NCBI GenBank assembly: GCA_963832245.1 | Contig: CAWHTG010000003.1 | Coordinates: 186,001-250,000, forward strand | DNA from: JABDBE01 sp963832245 | Lineage (GTDB): Bacteria > Acidobacteriota > Terriglobia > Terriglobales > Acidobacteriaceae | Direction of reading: 5' to 3' | Length of the DNA stretch: 64,000 nucleotides | Shown here: one piece after another, positions 6,970 to 16,461 of the stretch | Layout: each line of letters opens with the position of its first letter | Numbering within the stretch: position 1 is the first letter of the stretch | The notes under the pieces: generated by a model | Told to the model about the DNA's origin: nothing | What the model saw: only the letters and a program-made list of their open reading frames with translations | Database searches by the model: none | Made by a program: the position numbers and the translations under genes

Positions 6970-9060
6970 GTGCCTAGAACAGTCCCATTAGAACGGTGCA
7001 GGAACATCGGCATTATGGCCCACATCGATGCCGGGAAGACCACTACGACGGAGCGCATCCTTTTCTATACAGGAAAGACGCACCGCATCGGAGAGGTCCA
7101 CGAGGGCACGGCCACCATGGACTGGATGGAGCAGGAGCAGGAGCGTGGCATCACCATCACGTCTGCGGCGACAACTTGTTCCTGGCGGGATGTTCGCATC
7201 AACATTATTGATACGCCCGGCCACGTGGATTTCACGGCTGAGGTCGAGCGCTCATTGCGCGTGCTCGATGGCGCGGTTGCTGTGTTTGACGCAGTCCACG
7301 GGGTGCAGCCGCAGTCCGAAAAAGTATGGCGCCAGGCCGATAAATACGGCGTGCCCCGCATTTGCTTCATTAATAAGATCGACAAGATGGGCGCGGATTT
7401 CGAACATGCCGTCGATACCATTCGCAAGCGCCTCAATGCGAAGCCCATCGCCATCCAAATTCCTATCGGCCAGGAAGATAAATTCAAAGGCGTGGTCGAC
7501 CTCATCGAAATGAAGTCGATCGTCTGGCAGGATGACACGATTGGCGCCGAATACACGACCGGCCCGATTCCCCCCGAGCTCCAGAAGAAAGCCGAAGCAT
7601 TCCACACTCAACTGGTCGAAACGATCGCTGAAAACGACGACGAAATCCTGCACAAATTCCTTGAGGGTGAGGCAATTTCTCCTGAAGAACTGCGTGCGTC
7701 GTTGCGCAAGTCCACCATTGATCTGAAATTGTTCCCAGTGGTGGTCGGCACCGCTTTCAAAAACAAAGGCGTGCAGCCGCTGCTCGATGCCGTCGTCGAT
7801 TACCTGCCGTCTCCGCTCGATGCTGGCGAAGTGAAAGGCACCAATCCGGACACCGGCGAAATAATTACCCGTAAGCCTGACGATAAAGAGCCGTTCTCAG
7901 CGCTGGCTTTCAAGATTATGGCTGATCCATTCGTTGGCCAACTGACTTTCATTCGCGTTTATTCCGGACAGGTGAAGTCTGGCGACTCCGTGCTTTGTGC
8001 GGGGCGGCGCCGGACCGAGCGTATTGGCCGTCTGCTAAAAATGCACGCCAACAAGCGCGAAGATATCAGCGAGATTCTCGCAGGCGATATTTGCGCGGCG
8101 GTCGGCCTCAAGAACGTCAGCACGGGTAACACCATTTGTGACGAAGCCCATCCGATCACGCTGGAATCCATTACGTTTGCGGTTCCCGTGATTTCGGTTG
8201 CCGTCGAACCCAAGACGAAAGCTGACCAGGAAAAGATGGGTATGGCGCTGGGGCGTCTGGCCCAGGAAGATCCAACCTTCAAGGTTCACACCGACCCTGA
8301 CAGCGGGCAAACCATCATCAGCGGTATGGGTGAGTTGCATCTCGAAATCATCGTTGATCGCATGATGCGCGAGTACAAGGTTGAGGCGAATGTAGGCAAG
8401 CCGCAAGTGGCCTACCGCGAAACCATCCGCAAGAAAGCTGAGGCCGAAGGAAAGTACATCCGCCAGACCGGTGGCCGCGGACAATATGGTCACGCCAGGA
8501 TTCGGATCGAGCCGCAGGAACCCGGCAAGGGTTACGAATTTGTTAACGACATCGTTGGCGGTTCTGTGCCCAAAGAATTCATCAAGCCAATTGATCAGGG
8601 GATCAGAGAAGCCATGGAAGGCGGCGTCCTGGCCGGTTACGAGATGGTCGATGTAAAAGCCACTCTCTACGACGGCAGTTACCACGACGTCGATTCCAAC
8701 GAAATGGCGTTCAAGATCGCGGGCTCGATGGCCTTTAAAGAAGCTGCCCGCAAAGCTTCGCCGGTGTTGCTTGAACCGGTAATGTCTGTCGAAGTAGTCA
8801 CGCCCGAAGATTACGCTGGCGTGATTATGGGTGACTTGAGTTCGCGTCGCGGACGCATCGAGGGCATGGAGCATCGCGCCGGTTCGCAAGTAATCAAGGC
8901 AATCGTGCCGCTGGCAGAGATGTTCGGCTACGCGACCCATATGCGCTCGAGCACCCAGGGCCGCGCCGAATACTCGATGCACTTTGCCAGGTATGAAGAA
9001 GCCCCGCGCTCGGTGTCGGAAGAAATTATTGCCCGAGTGCAGGGTACGGTTAAGAGATAA
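6970..9060 (+). CDS. fusA: Elongation factor G
   Basis: 696 residues, the family length, starting from GTG at 6970. G-domain motifs are intact: AHIDAGKTTTTERI (P-loop), RGITITSAA (switch I), DTPGHVDF and NKIDKMG. Domains II-V follow, including the domain IV segment around GGRGQYGHARIRIEP and the terminal RAEYSMHFARYEEAP. EF-G catalyses GTP-driven tRNA-mRNA translocation and, with RRF, ribosome recycling. Single copy in the window, placed between rpsG and tuf as in canonical str operons. Confidence 0.98.
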   Translation: MPRTVPLERCRNIGIMAHIDAGKTTTTERILFYTGKTHRIGEVHEGTATMDWMEQEQERGITITSAATTCSWRDVRINIIDTPGHVDFTAEVERSLRVLDGAVAVFDAVHGVQPQSEKVWRQADKYGVPRICFINKIDKMGADFEHAVDTIRKRLNAKPIAIQIPIGQEDKFKGVVDLIEMKSIVWQDDTIGAEYTTGPIPPELQKKAEAFHTQLVETIAENDDEILHKFLEGEAISPEELRASLRKSTIDLKLFPVVVGTAFKNKGVQPLLDAVVDYLPSPLDAGEVKGTNPDTGEIITRKPDDKEPFSALAFKIMADPFVGQLTFIRVYSGQVKSGDSVLCAGRRRTERIGRLLKMHANKREDISEILAGDICAAVGLKNVSTGNTICDEAHPITLESITFAVPVISVAVEPKTKADQEKMGMALGRLAQEDPTFKVHTDPDSGQTIISGMGELHLEIIVDRMMREYKVEANVGKPQVAYRETIRKKAEAEGKYIRQTGGRGQYGHARIRIEPQEPGKGYEFVNDIVGGSVPKEFIKPIDQGIREAMEGGVLAGYEMVDVKATLYDGSYHDVDSNEMAFKIAGSMAFKEAARKASPVLLEPVMSVEVVTPEDYAGVIMGDLSSRRGRIEGMEHRAGSQVIKAIVPLAEMFGYATHMRSSTQGRAEYSMHFARYEEAPRSVSEEIIARVQGTVKR

Positions 9061-9127
9061 AGGTGGGGCACGGTTTGCGCCCTGCGTAAGAAACGATTTA
9101 CGAAAGAAAGTACGGAGCTAGACGCAA

Positions 9128-10315
<1,188 letters not shown>

Positions 10316-10324
10316 CAATTTTAT

Positions 10325-10368
10325 GTGTGGGACCGGGTCTTCGACCCGGTCGCGGGCCGAAGACCCGC
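10325..10368. repeat. Repeat family C hairpins after tuf
   Basis: GACCGGGTC-TTC-GACCCGGTC (10331-10351) is a perfect 9-bp stem, preceded by GTGTGG. A second stem, GCGGG...CCCGC, follows at once. Same family as 19941, 20740, 24456 and 27580. Confidence 0.75.
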
Positions 10369-10453
10369 AGCCACATGATCTAAAAATCGCGGCCTGCAAC
10401 TTGCCGCCAGTTCTTTCTTCCCGGAAAGCCGGGAGGGGTTAGCGAGAGCCAAA

Positions 10454-10783
10454 GTGATTGGAAGAGAAAGAATTCGTATTCGGTTGAAGGCTTACGACTA
10501 CCGCATCCTGGACCAGTCCACGGGTGAAATCGTCGAAACCGCGAAGCGCACGGGCGCGCAGATCGCAGGACCGATTCCTTTGCCCACGATGAAAAACAAG
10601 TATTGCGTGCTGCGTTCTCCGCACGTGGACAAGAAATCACGTGAGCAGTTCGAGATCCGTACGCACAAGCGTTTGCTCGACATTCTCGAGCCGACGCAGC
10701 AGACGGTCGACGCGCTCATGAAGCTCGACTTGCCCGCAGGCGTGGACGTTGAGATTAAGGCATTCGGCAAGGAACATAAGTAG
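10454..10783 (+). CDS. rpsJ: 30S ribosomal protein S10 / NusE
   Basis: 109 residues from GTG at 10454 with a weak ribosome-binding site. Family blocks RIRIRLKAYDYRILDQS, GPIPLPTM and HVDKKSREQFEIRTHKRL are all present. S10 is a 30S head protein and, as NusE, the partner of NusB (also in this window) in antitermination. It begins the S10 part of the operon. An in-frame methionine is absent near the start, so GTG is likely correct. Confidence 0.96.
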   Translation: MIGRERIRIRLKAYDYRILDQSTGEIVETAKRTGAQIAGPIPLPTMKNKYCVLRSPHVDKKSREQFEIRTHKRLLDILEPTQQTVDALMKLDLPAGVDVEIKAFGKEHK

Positions 10784-10891
10784 TCTGTGTGAACGCGGGC
10801 GACCCGCCCGCGCTGGACGGGCGAGTCGCCCGTCACCACACGACCAGCCTCTGGCCTGCGAGCCAAGCTTGGTTTAGCGGAGAAGAAGAGA
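10784..10891. other. rpsJ-rplC spacer with GC-rich hairpins
   Basis: Overlapping inverted repeats (GCGGGCGACCCGCCCGC and GACGGGCGAGTCGCCCGTC) fill most of the spacer. They resemble the other palindromic spacers but belong to no family with a second copy here. Confidence 0.5.
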
Positions 10892-11629
10892 ATGGCAAAA
10901 GTAACCGGAATCTTAGGCAAGAAAGTCGGCATGACGCAGCTGTTTGACGACAAGGGTGACGTTCATCCTGCAACCGTGCTGCAGGCTGGGCCTTGCGTGA
11001 TCACGCAACACAAGACTGCGACCAAAGATGGATACGTTGCCGCCCAGATCGGACTCGTCGAGTTCGTGAAAGAGTCGCGGCTGACCAAGCCGGCGCGCGG
11101 ACACTTGGGGAAGAACAATCTACCTCCGGTGAAGTTCATGCGCGAAGTCCCAATCGAAGTCGAAGAAAAAGCAGAAGCCGATGGTGACGGACTGGTGAAA
11201 GCTGGCGATCGCGTTCTGGTGGACATCTTCGACGGCGAGAAATTTGTCGACGTCGTCGGCATCAGCAAGGGACGCGGTTTCTCGGGCGTCGTTCGGCGGC
11301 ATCATTTTGCCGGCGGTCCCAAATCGCATGGTTCGATGTTCCAGATCACGGGATCGATTGGGTCATCGGCGTTTCCGTCGCGTGTGTTTAAAGGCATGCG
11401 CATGTCCGGACACATGGGCGTGGACCGCGTCACAGTTCGCAATTTGCGCGTGCTGGGCTTGGATAAAGAGGACAATCTGCTGGTGGTTGAAGGCAGCGTC
11501 CCCGGCCCCAAAGGCGGATATTTGGTAATTACCAAGGCCAAGAAACCGCCGAGAGAGCGCCGCGGATTTGCCGGATCGGCTACGGTTGATCCGTTGAAGG
11601 CGGCCAAGCGGGCGGCCAAAAAGGCATAG
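10892..11629 (+). CDS. rplC: 50S ribosomal protein L3
   Basis: 245 residues, about 35 longer than typical L3. It starts MAKVTGILGKKVGMTQLFDD and carries the loop GFSGVVRRHHFAGGPKSHGS, which approaches the peptidyl-transferase centre. The extra length is mainly a basic C-terminal tail (KKPPRERRGFAG ... KAAKRAAKKA). L3 is an early 50S assembly protein. Followed by a family-A repeat and rplD. Confidence 0.96.
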   Translation: MAKVTGILGKKVGMTQLFDDKGDVHPATVLQAGPCVITQHKTATKDGYVAAQIGLVEFVKESRLTKPARGHLGKNNLPPVKFMREVPIEVEEKAEADGDGLVKAGDRVLVDIFDGEKFVDVVGISKGRGFSGVVRRHHFAGGPKSHGSMFQITGSIGSSAFPSRVFKGMRMSGHMGVDRVTVRNLRVLGLDKEDNLLVVEGSVPGPKGGYLVITKAKKPPRERRGFAGSATVDPLKAAKRAAKKA

Positions 11630-11634
11630 GGCCA

Positions 11635-11665
11635 GTCGTTGGTCGTTGGCCGCTCGTCGTTGGCC
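11635..11665. repeat. Repeat family A in rplC-rplD spacer
   Basis: GTCGTTGGTCGTTGGCCGCT followed by CGTCGTTGGCC; a single-arm copy. Confidence 0.65.
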
Positions 11666-11700
11666 TGGCGAAATAGATAGTTTCGAGATCGAGTTACTTT

Positions 11701-12441
11701 ATGGCAAGCATTGACATTCACAATCTGAGCGGAGCCAAAGTTGGCAGCCTGGAACTGGCTGACGAGGTCTTCGGCGCGGTGAACGAAGATCTGCTATGGG
11801 AGGCCGTGAAACATTATCGCGCCGCCCATCGGGCTGGGACTCACGCAACCAAGAACAAGAAACTGGTCTCCGGAGCGGGCAAGAAACTTTGGAAGCAGAA
11901 GGGTACTGGACGGGCGCGCGTTGGTTCGATTCGTTCGCCACTGTGGCGGCACGGTGGCACGGTGCATGGTCCGCAGCCTCACTCCCACGATTACGCTTTT
12001 CCCCGTAAGAAATTGCTGGGGGCGTTGCGCTCCGCGCTGGCTTCGAAGTTCGCGGATGGAAAGTTGATTATCGTGAACGCGTTTGATGTGAAGGAGCCCA
12101 AATCCAAGCTGTTTCGCGAAGCTCTGGACGCGCTGAAGGTCGATGGCACCGCGCTGCTGGTCGAGGTTCCCAAGCACGAGAATCGCAATTTGGCTTTGAG
12201 TTCGCGAAACCTTCATGGCGTCGAGCTGGTGAATGGCAACGAGGTTCATCCTTATCATCTGCTGCGCTACGATCGTGCGATCTTTTCGCAGCCTGCGATT
12301 GAGAAGCTGCAGATTTCGCTGAAGAGTTCGATCTCGAAGCGGCAGCACAAGGCGGCGGAAGGCGAGGGAGAAGCGCGGAAGAAAGCTTCGCGTTCGCCGC
12401 GGCGTAGGACTCGGCATGAAAAAGCGGCGGAGGTGGCCTGA
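11701..12441 (+). CDS. rplD: 50S ribosomal protein L4
   Basis: 246 residues. The exit-tunnel loop is recognisable (KLWKQKGTGRARVGSIRSPL, then WRHGGTVHGPQPHSHDY). The tail after about residue 208 is an Arg/Lys/Ala-rich extension (HKAAEGEGEARKKASRSPRR) not found in typical 205-residue L4. L4 is a 50S assembly initiator and, in enterobacteria, the S10-operon repressor. Its TGA shares one base with the rplW ATG (TGATG), implying coupled translation. Confidence 0.95.
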   Translation: MASIDIHNLSGAKVGSLELADEVFGAVNEDLLWEAVKHYRAAHRAGTHATKNKKLVSGAGKKLWKQKGTGRARVGSIRSPLWRHGGTVHGPQPHSHDYAFPRKKLLGALRSALASKFADGKLIIVNAFDVKEPKSKLFREALDALKVDGTALLVEVPKHENRNLALSSRNLHGVELVNGNEVHPYHLLRYDRAIFSQPAIEKLQISLKSSISKRQHKAAEGEGEARKKASRSPRRRTRHEKAAEVA

Positions 12442-12734
12442 TGAAATCCGCGTACCAGATTCTTCGACGCCCGGTGATTACCGAGAAGGGTCTTGCCATT
12501 AAGGAGAACCAGAATACGCTGGTTTTTCAAGTGGCGACAGCGGCCACCAAGACCGAGATAAAAGAAGCAGTGCAGGGAATCTTCAAGGTCAAAGTTCATT
12601 CGGTTCGCACCGCGACCTATCCGGGAAAAGAACGGCGGCGCGGTAAGTTTGCCGGCTACCGTCCCGATTGGAAGAAGGCGTATGTACGGCTGAAGGCCGG
12701 CGAAAAAATGCCGGAGTACGCGCAGAACTTGTAG
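12441..12734 (+). CDS. rplW: 50S ribosomal protein L23
   Basis: 97 residues, standard length. It starts MKSAYQILRRPVITEKG and includes LVFQVATAATKTEIKEAVQG and FKVKVHSVRT. L23 sits at the tunnel exit and docks trigger factor and SRP. It overlaps rplD by one base. Its stop is followed at once by a family-A repeat and then a family-B repeat that runs to the rplB start. Confidence 0.96.
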   Translation: MKSAYQILRRPVITEKGLAIKENQNTLVFQVATAATKTEIKEAVQGIFKVKVHSVRTATYPGKERRRGKFAGYRPDWKKAYVRLKAGEKMPEYAQNL

Positions 12735-12767
12735 CCGTTGGTCGTTCGTCGTTGGTCGTTGGCCAAC
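12735..12767. repeat. Repeat family A in rplW-rplB spacer
   Basis: CCGTTGGTCGTTCGTCGTTG followed by GTCGTTGGCCAAC. Confidence 0.65.
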
Positions 12768-12790
12768 CCGAAAGACTTCAACAGCAAAAA

Positions 12791-12817
12791 AGCTAAGAGC
12801 TGGAAGCTAAGAGCTGA
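12791..12817. repeat. Repeat family B ending at the rplB start
   Basis: AGCTAAGAGCTGGAAGCTAA followed by GAGCTGA. AGCTGA ends exactly three bases before the rplB ATG (spacer TTT); AAGAG, seven bases from the ATG, may serve as the Shine-Dalgarno. Confidence 0.7.
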
Positions 12818-12820
12818 TTT

Positions 12821-13648
12821 ATGGCAATCAAGACTTACAGACCGACAACCCAGACGTTGCGTTATCGCACCACGCTGGTCAACGACGATATTACGAGCAC
12901 GCAGCCGCACAAGCCGCTGCTTAAGCCTAAGCCGCGAACCGGCGGGCGGCGTAATTCGGGTCAGACCACCATGCGGTTTATCGGGGGCGGCCACAAGCGC
13001 AAGCTGCGTATCATTGACTTCAAGCGCGACAAGATCGGCATTCCCGCGACTGTGGCTACGATCGAGTACGATCCCAATCGCTCGGCGCGGATTGCGTTGT
13101 TGAGCTACGCCGATGGCGAGAAGCGCTACATCCTGCAGCCGGACGGATTGAAGGTTGGACAAAAAGTATTGAGCGGTCCGGACGCCGATATTCTGGTGGG
13201 CAATGCGTTGCCACTGCACAACATTCCTCCGGGCACCACGATTCACAACGTTGAGTTGAAGCCGGGGAAGGGTGCGCAGATGGTGCGTTCGGCGGGCGGT
13301 GCGGCCCAGTTGGTGGCCAAGGAAGGCGAGTACGCGCTGGTGAAGTTGCCATCCGGCGAGATTCGCAAAGTTGCCCAGAACTGCATGGCGACGATTGGCC
13401 AGGTGGGCAATCTCGATCATGAAAATATTACCATCGGCAAAGCCGGACGCTCACGATGGTTGGGGAAGCGTCCGCACAATCGCGGCGTGTCCATGAATCC
13501 GGTGGATCATCCGCACGGCGGCGGCGAAGGTAAAACTTCCGGCGGACGTCATCCGGTAACCCCGTGGGGACAACCGACCCGCGGCTACAAGACGCGGAAC
13601 AACAAGCGCACGGACGCATTCATCGTCAACCGGCGCGGCAAGAAGTAG
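12821..13648 (+). CDS. rplB: 50S ribosomal protein L2
   Basis: 275 residues. RNA-binding blocks GQTTMRFIGGGHKRKLRIID and SGEIRKVAQNCMATIGQVGN are present. The C-terminal NPVDHPHGGGEGKTSGG includes the histidine implicated in peptidyl-transferase function. L2 joins the subunits and organises 23S domain IV. The only ribosome-binding-site-like sequence is AAGAG inside the repeat directly upstream. Confidence 0.97.
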   Translation: MAIKTYRPTTQTLRYRTTLVNDDITSTQPHKPLLKPKPRTGGRRNSGQTTMRFIGGGHKRKLRIIDFKRDKIGIPATVATIEYDPNRSARIALLSYADGEKRYILQPDGLKVGQKVLSGPDADILVGNALPLHNIPPGTTIHNVELKPGKGAQMVRSAGGAAQLVAKEGEYALVKLPSGEIRKVAQNCMATIGQVGNLDHENITIGKAGRSRWLGKRPHNRGVSMNPVDHPHGGGEGKTSGGRHPVTPWGQPTRGYKTRNNKRTDAFIVNRRGKK

Positions 13649-13668
13649 CGCTGCAACTGAGGATTTTG

Positions 13669-13710
13669 TAGCTGTTAGCTGAGAGCTGACGGCTGAAAGC
13701 TGAGAGCTGA
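13669..13710. repeat. Repeat family B ending at the rpsS start
   Basis: TAGCTGTTAGCTGAGAGCTG, then ACGGCTGAAAGCTGAGAGCTGA in shorter pieces. AGCTGA ends three bases before the rpsS ATG (spacer CTT). Confidence 0.7.
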
Positions 13711-13713
13711 CTT

Positions 13714-14076
13714 ATGGCACGTTCAACTAAAAAAGGACCGTTCGTAGATGGTTTCCTGCAGACGCGGGTGGAGGGCATGAACGCGCGCAACGAGAAGAAG
13801 GTACTGCGCACCTGGTCGCGGCGCTCGACCATCGTCCCGGAAATGGTGGGCCACACTATCGCCGTACACAATGGCAAGAAATTTATTCCGGTATACATCA
13901 CGGAAAATCTGGTGGGCCACAAGCTGGGCGAATTTAGTTTCACCCGCCAGTTCAAGGGGCACTCGATGAGGGCGGCGACTGAGGTCGCAGCCAAGCCCGC
14001 CGGCATCCCCGGTGGTCCGGGCGCTCCGGCGCCAGCGGCGGGAGCGGCACCGGCAGCCCCGGCGCCGAAGGCGTAA
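13714..14076 (+). CDS. rpsS: 30S ribosomal protein S19 with Ala/Pro-rich tail
   Basis: 120 residues against about 92 for typical S19. The core is normal: MARSTKKGPFVDGFLQTRV, TWSRRSTIVPEMVGHTIAVH, KLGEFSFTRQFKGH. After about residue 90 comes an alanine/proline/glycine run (PGGPGAPAPAAGAAPAAPAP) before the stop. S19 sits on the 30S head near the A-site finger. The tail is probably unstructured and would project from the head surface. rplV follows after 12 bp with its own GGAG. Confidence 0.96.
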   Translation: MARSTKKGPFVDGFLQTRVEGMNARNEKKVLRTWSRRSTIVPEMVGHTIAVHNGKKFIPVYITENLVGHKLGEFSFTRQFKGHSMRAATEVAAKPAGIPGGPGAPAPAAGAAPAAPAPKA

Positions 14077-14088
14077 AGGAGACGCACG

Positions 14089-14589
14089 ATGGAATTTCGA
14101 GCTCAAGCACGGTTCATGCGCGTCTCGCCGCAGAAGGCTCGCCTGGTCCTTGACCTGATCAAAGGCCGCCGGGTGGAAGACGCGCTTAATACGCTGATTT
14201 TCACCAAGAAAAGGGTTGCGGCGACGGTGGAGAAACTGCTGCGCTCGGCGCTCGAGAATGCCAACTACCTGAGTTCTGAAAAAGGCATTGACGTTGACGT
14301 CGATAAGTTATACGTGAAGCGGGCGGTCGCCAACGATGGACCGCGAATGAAGCGGATACGCCCCGCGCCGATGGGTCGCGCTTATCATTACGTCCGGCGC
14401 ATCTCGCATATCGAGATCGAACTTGCGGAACGCGGTAAGAATGGCGAGGCGCTGGCGAATGTGGTCGGCGCGGAGAGAGTAAGCGGTACGTCCTCGGGAG
14501 CATCGAAACCTAGAACTAAAGCCAGGGGCAAAGCGCCGGCAGGGAAAAGCAAGTCCAAGCCCGCCAAGAAATTTGCGGGAGCACGATAG
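14089..14589 (+). CDS. rplV: 50S ribosomal protein L22
   Basis: 166 residues, about 50 longer than E. coli L22. The core starts MEFRAQARFMRVSPQKARLV and ends with the beta-hairpin region GPRMKRIRPAPMGRAYHYVR, which reaches into the exit tunnel. After about 115 residues a low-complexity Lys/Ala/Ser tail follows (ARGKAPAGKSKSKPAKK). Ribosome-binding site GGAG before the ATG; rpsC begins 27 bp downstream. Confidence 0.96.
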   Translation: MEFRAQARFMRVSPQKARLVLDLIKGRRVEDALNTLIFTKKRVAATVEKLLRSALENANYLSSEKGIDVDVDKLYVKRAVANDGPRMKRIRPAPMGRAYHYVRRISHIEIELAERGKNGEALANVVGAERVSGTSSGASKPRTKARGKAPAGKSKSKPAKKFAGAR

Positions 14590-14616
14590 GATTCGTCAGG
14601 GTCGTTAGGAGAGGCG

Positions 14617-15288
14617 ATGGGACAAAAAGTTCATCCTTATGGTTTTCGCTTGGGCTATACCAAGCCATGGAAGTCGCGCTGGTTTGCCGAGCGCGATTAT
14701 GACAAGCAGCTGCTCGAAGACGTCAAGCTGAAGAACGAGCTCAAGGATAAGCTCAAGTCGGCGGGCGTCAGCTCGATCGAGATCGAGCGTCCGGGCAACA
14801 AGCTGCGCGTCATCATCAAGACCGCGCGTCCGGGGATTATCATCGGCCGCAAAGGCGCTGAGATCGACAAGCTCAAGGCGGACGTGCAGAAGCGCATGAA
14901 TGGCCGGGAAATTTATATCGACATTCAGGAAGTGCACAAGCCTGAGCTCGATGCGCAACTGGTGTCGGAGTCAATCGCGCTGCAGCTCGAAAAGCGCGTG
15001 GGCTTCCGCCGTGCCATGCGCAAAGCAGTCGATTCCGCGCTGCGCTTTGGTTGCAAAGGAATCAAAGTTCGGGTCAGCGGCCGCTTGAACGGAAATGAAA
15101 TCGCCCGCTCCGAATGGTATCTGCAGGGCCGGTTGCCGCTGCACACATTGCGTGCCGACATCGATTACGGTTTCACCGAGGCTCGTACTACTTATGGCGT
15201 GATCGGCGTGAAGTGCTGGGTGTACAAAGGCGAGATTCTTCCCGCCGCGAAGAAGCGTGAACCGCAACAGGTCGGGGGCGCATTTTAA
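14617..15288 (+). CDS. rpsC: 30S ribosomal protein S3
   Basis: 223 residues. It starts MGQKVHPYGFRLGYTKPW. The KH domain has its GxxG in PGIIIGRKGAEIDKLK (about 69-84), and the C-terminal domain has GRLNGNEIARSEWYLQGR and LHTLRADIDYGFTEA. S3 helps form the mRNA entry channel and its helicase activity. AGGAG precedes the ATG. The stop is followed by a family-D palindrome and then a 14-bp tandem array. Confidence 0.97.
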   Translation: MGQKVHPYGFRLGYTKPWKSRWFAERDYDKQLLEDVKLKNELKDKLKSAGVSSIEIERPGNKLRVIIKTARPGIIIGRKGAEIDKLKADVQKRMNGREIYIDIQEVHKPELDAQLVSESIALQLEKRVGFRRAMRKAVDSALRFGCKGIKVRVSGRLNGNEIARSEWYLQGRLPLHTLRADIDYGFTEARTTYGVIGVKCWVYKGEILPAAKKREPQQVGGAF

Positions 15289-15290
15289 GC

Positions 15291-15316
15291 TGTAGAGACG
15301 TAGCTTGCTACGTTTT
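15291..15316. repeat. Repeat family D palindrome after rpsC
   Basis: GTAGAGACGTAGCTTGCTAC followed by GTTTT; ACGTAGC-TT-GCTACGT is the paired core (15298-15313). Confidence 0.7.
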
Positions 15317-15317
15317 A

Positions 15318-15460
15318 AGCTAGAAGCTAAGAGCTAGAAGCTAAGAGCTAGAAGCTAAGAGCTAGAAGCTAAGAGCTAGAAGCTAAGAGCTAGAAGCTAA
15401 GAGCTAGAAGCTAAGAGCTAGAAGCTAAGAGCTAGAAGCTAAGAGCTAGAAGCTAAGAGC
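15318..15460. repeat. Tandem array of a 14-bp unit (AGCTAGAAGCTAAG), about 10 copies
   Basis: Ten complete, apparently identical copies plus a partial one fill the rpsC-rplP spacer up to six bases before the rplP ATG. The unit is a family-B-type sequence, and each AGCT-N3-AGCT can self-pair or pair with neighbouring copies. Confidence 0.95.
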
Positions 15461-15466
15461 CAATTT

Positions 15467-15886
15467 ATGTTGATGCCAAAGAAAGTAAAGTACCGCAAGC
15501 AGCAGCGCGGACGCATGACCGGCAAAGCCTGGCGCGGCAGCGAGCTGGCTTTTGGAGACTATGGATTGAAGGTGCTCGAACCGGGTTGGATTACCGACCG
15601 GCAGATCGAGGCCAGCCGGGTCGCCATGACGCGTTTCGTCAAGCGTGGCGGCAAGATCTGGATCCGTCTGTTTCCCGACAAGCCCGTCACCAAGAAGCCG
15701 GCCGAAACACGTATGGGAAAAGGCAAGGGAGCGCCGGACCATTGGGTCGCTGTAGTTCGTCCAGGCAAAATCCTTTTCGAAATGGAAGGGGTCACGCCGC
15801 AGGATGCCTCCGAAGCCATGCGTCTGGCTTCGCACAAGCTGCCCTTGCGCACCCGCTTCGTGAAGCGCGAATCGGCGGCGCACTGA
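15467..15886 (+). CDS. rplP: 50S ribosomal protein L16
   Basis: 139 residues, normal length, starting MLMPKKVKYRKQQRGRMTG; the second in-frame ATG at 15473 is less likely because MLMPK is the usual family start. Blocks ITDRQIEASRVAMTRFVKRG and MGKGKGAPDHWVAVVRPGK are present. L16 contacts the A-site tRNA elbow and 5S RNA region. The gene has no clear Shine-Dalgarno; the tandem array ends immediately upstream with AAGAGC. Confidence 0.96.
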   Translation: MLMPKKVKYRKQQRGRMTGKAWRGSELAFGDYGLKVLEPGWITDRQIEASRVAMTRFVKRGGKIWIRLFPDKPVTKKPAETRMGKGKGAPDHWVAVVRPGKILFEMEGVTPQDASEAMRLASHKLPLRTRFVKRESAAH

Positions 15887-15901
15887 GAATTGGGATTGAT
15901 T

Positions 15902-16117
15902 ATGAAATCGGAAAAAATTCGCAACTTGACCGACGAAGAGCTGCTTCACCAGGAGCGTGATCTCAACGATCAGCTCTTCAAGCTGAAGTTCCAGCTCAAT
16001 ATGGGACAGACCGAGAGCCTGAAGAAGATTCGCGGCATGCGCCGCGACATCGCGCGGGTGAAGACCATCGGCCGCGAGCGTGAACTCGCCGCCAGTAGGA
16101 AAACGGAGGCCAAGTAA
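15902..16117 (+). CDS. rpmC: 50S ribosomal protein L29
   Basis: 71 residues from ATG 15902; a TTG at 15890 in the same frame would add four unneeded residues. The two-helix antiparallel protein is typical: KIRNLTDEELLHQERDLNDQ, then LFKLKFQLNMGQTES and RGMRRDIARVKTI. L29 binds near the tunnel exit beside L23. Its TAA overlaps the rpsQ ATG by one base (TAATG). Confidence 0.95.
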   Translation: MKSEKIRNLTDEELLHQERDLNDQLFKLKFQLNMGQTESLKKIRGMRRDIARVKTIGRERELAASRKTEAK

Positions 16118-16437
16118 TGCCAGAGACAAGCACACAGCAGAGCCAGAGCGCGGCTGCGGGCCGGCGCAAGGAAGTGGTCGGCGAGGTGGTCTCGAACCGC
16201 ATGAAGAAGACCATCGTGGTCGAGGTCGTCCGCAAGAAGTCGCATGCGTTTTATGGCCGCGTGGTTTCGAAGGCAAAAAAGTTCTACGCCCACGATGAAA
16301 AGAACGAGGCTCGCATTGGCGACGTGGTGCGTCTGGAAGAGACTCGGCCGCTGTCCAAGTTGAAGCGCTGGCGTCTCAAAAAGATTGTTCGCAAGACGGC
16401 GCTCGTACCTGAGCATACCGCTGCGGAAATTCAGTAA
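16117..16437 (+). CDS. rpsQ: 30S ribosomal protein S17
   Basis: 106 residues. The OB-fold core begins near residue 17 (RKEVVGEVVSNRMKKTIVVE) and includes DVVRLEETRPLSKLKRWRL. About 15 extra Ser/Gln/Ala residues precede the core and a short tail follows it. S17 is an early 16S-binding protein. Translation is probably coupled to rpmC through the one-base overlap; rplN begins 24 bp downstream after AGGAG. Confidence 0.95.
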   Translation: MPETSTQQSQSAAAGRRKEVVGEVVSNRMKKTIVVEVVRKKSHAFYGRVVSKAKKFYAHDEKNEARIGDVVRLEETRPLSKLKRWRLKKIVRKTALVPEHTAAEIQ

Positions 16438-16461
16438 TGCGGCGCTTTTAGGAGACGAATT

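Noticed and set aside
8035..8982. Long minus-strand frame opposite fusA
   Set aside because: Antisense shadow of EF-G; no start signal and no family features.
15318..15460. CRISPR array or direct-repeat phage element
   Set aside because: The repeats are directly adjacent 14-bp units with no spacers; it is a simple tandem array.
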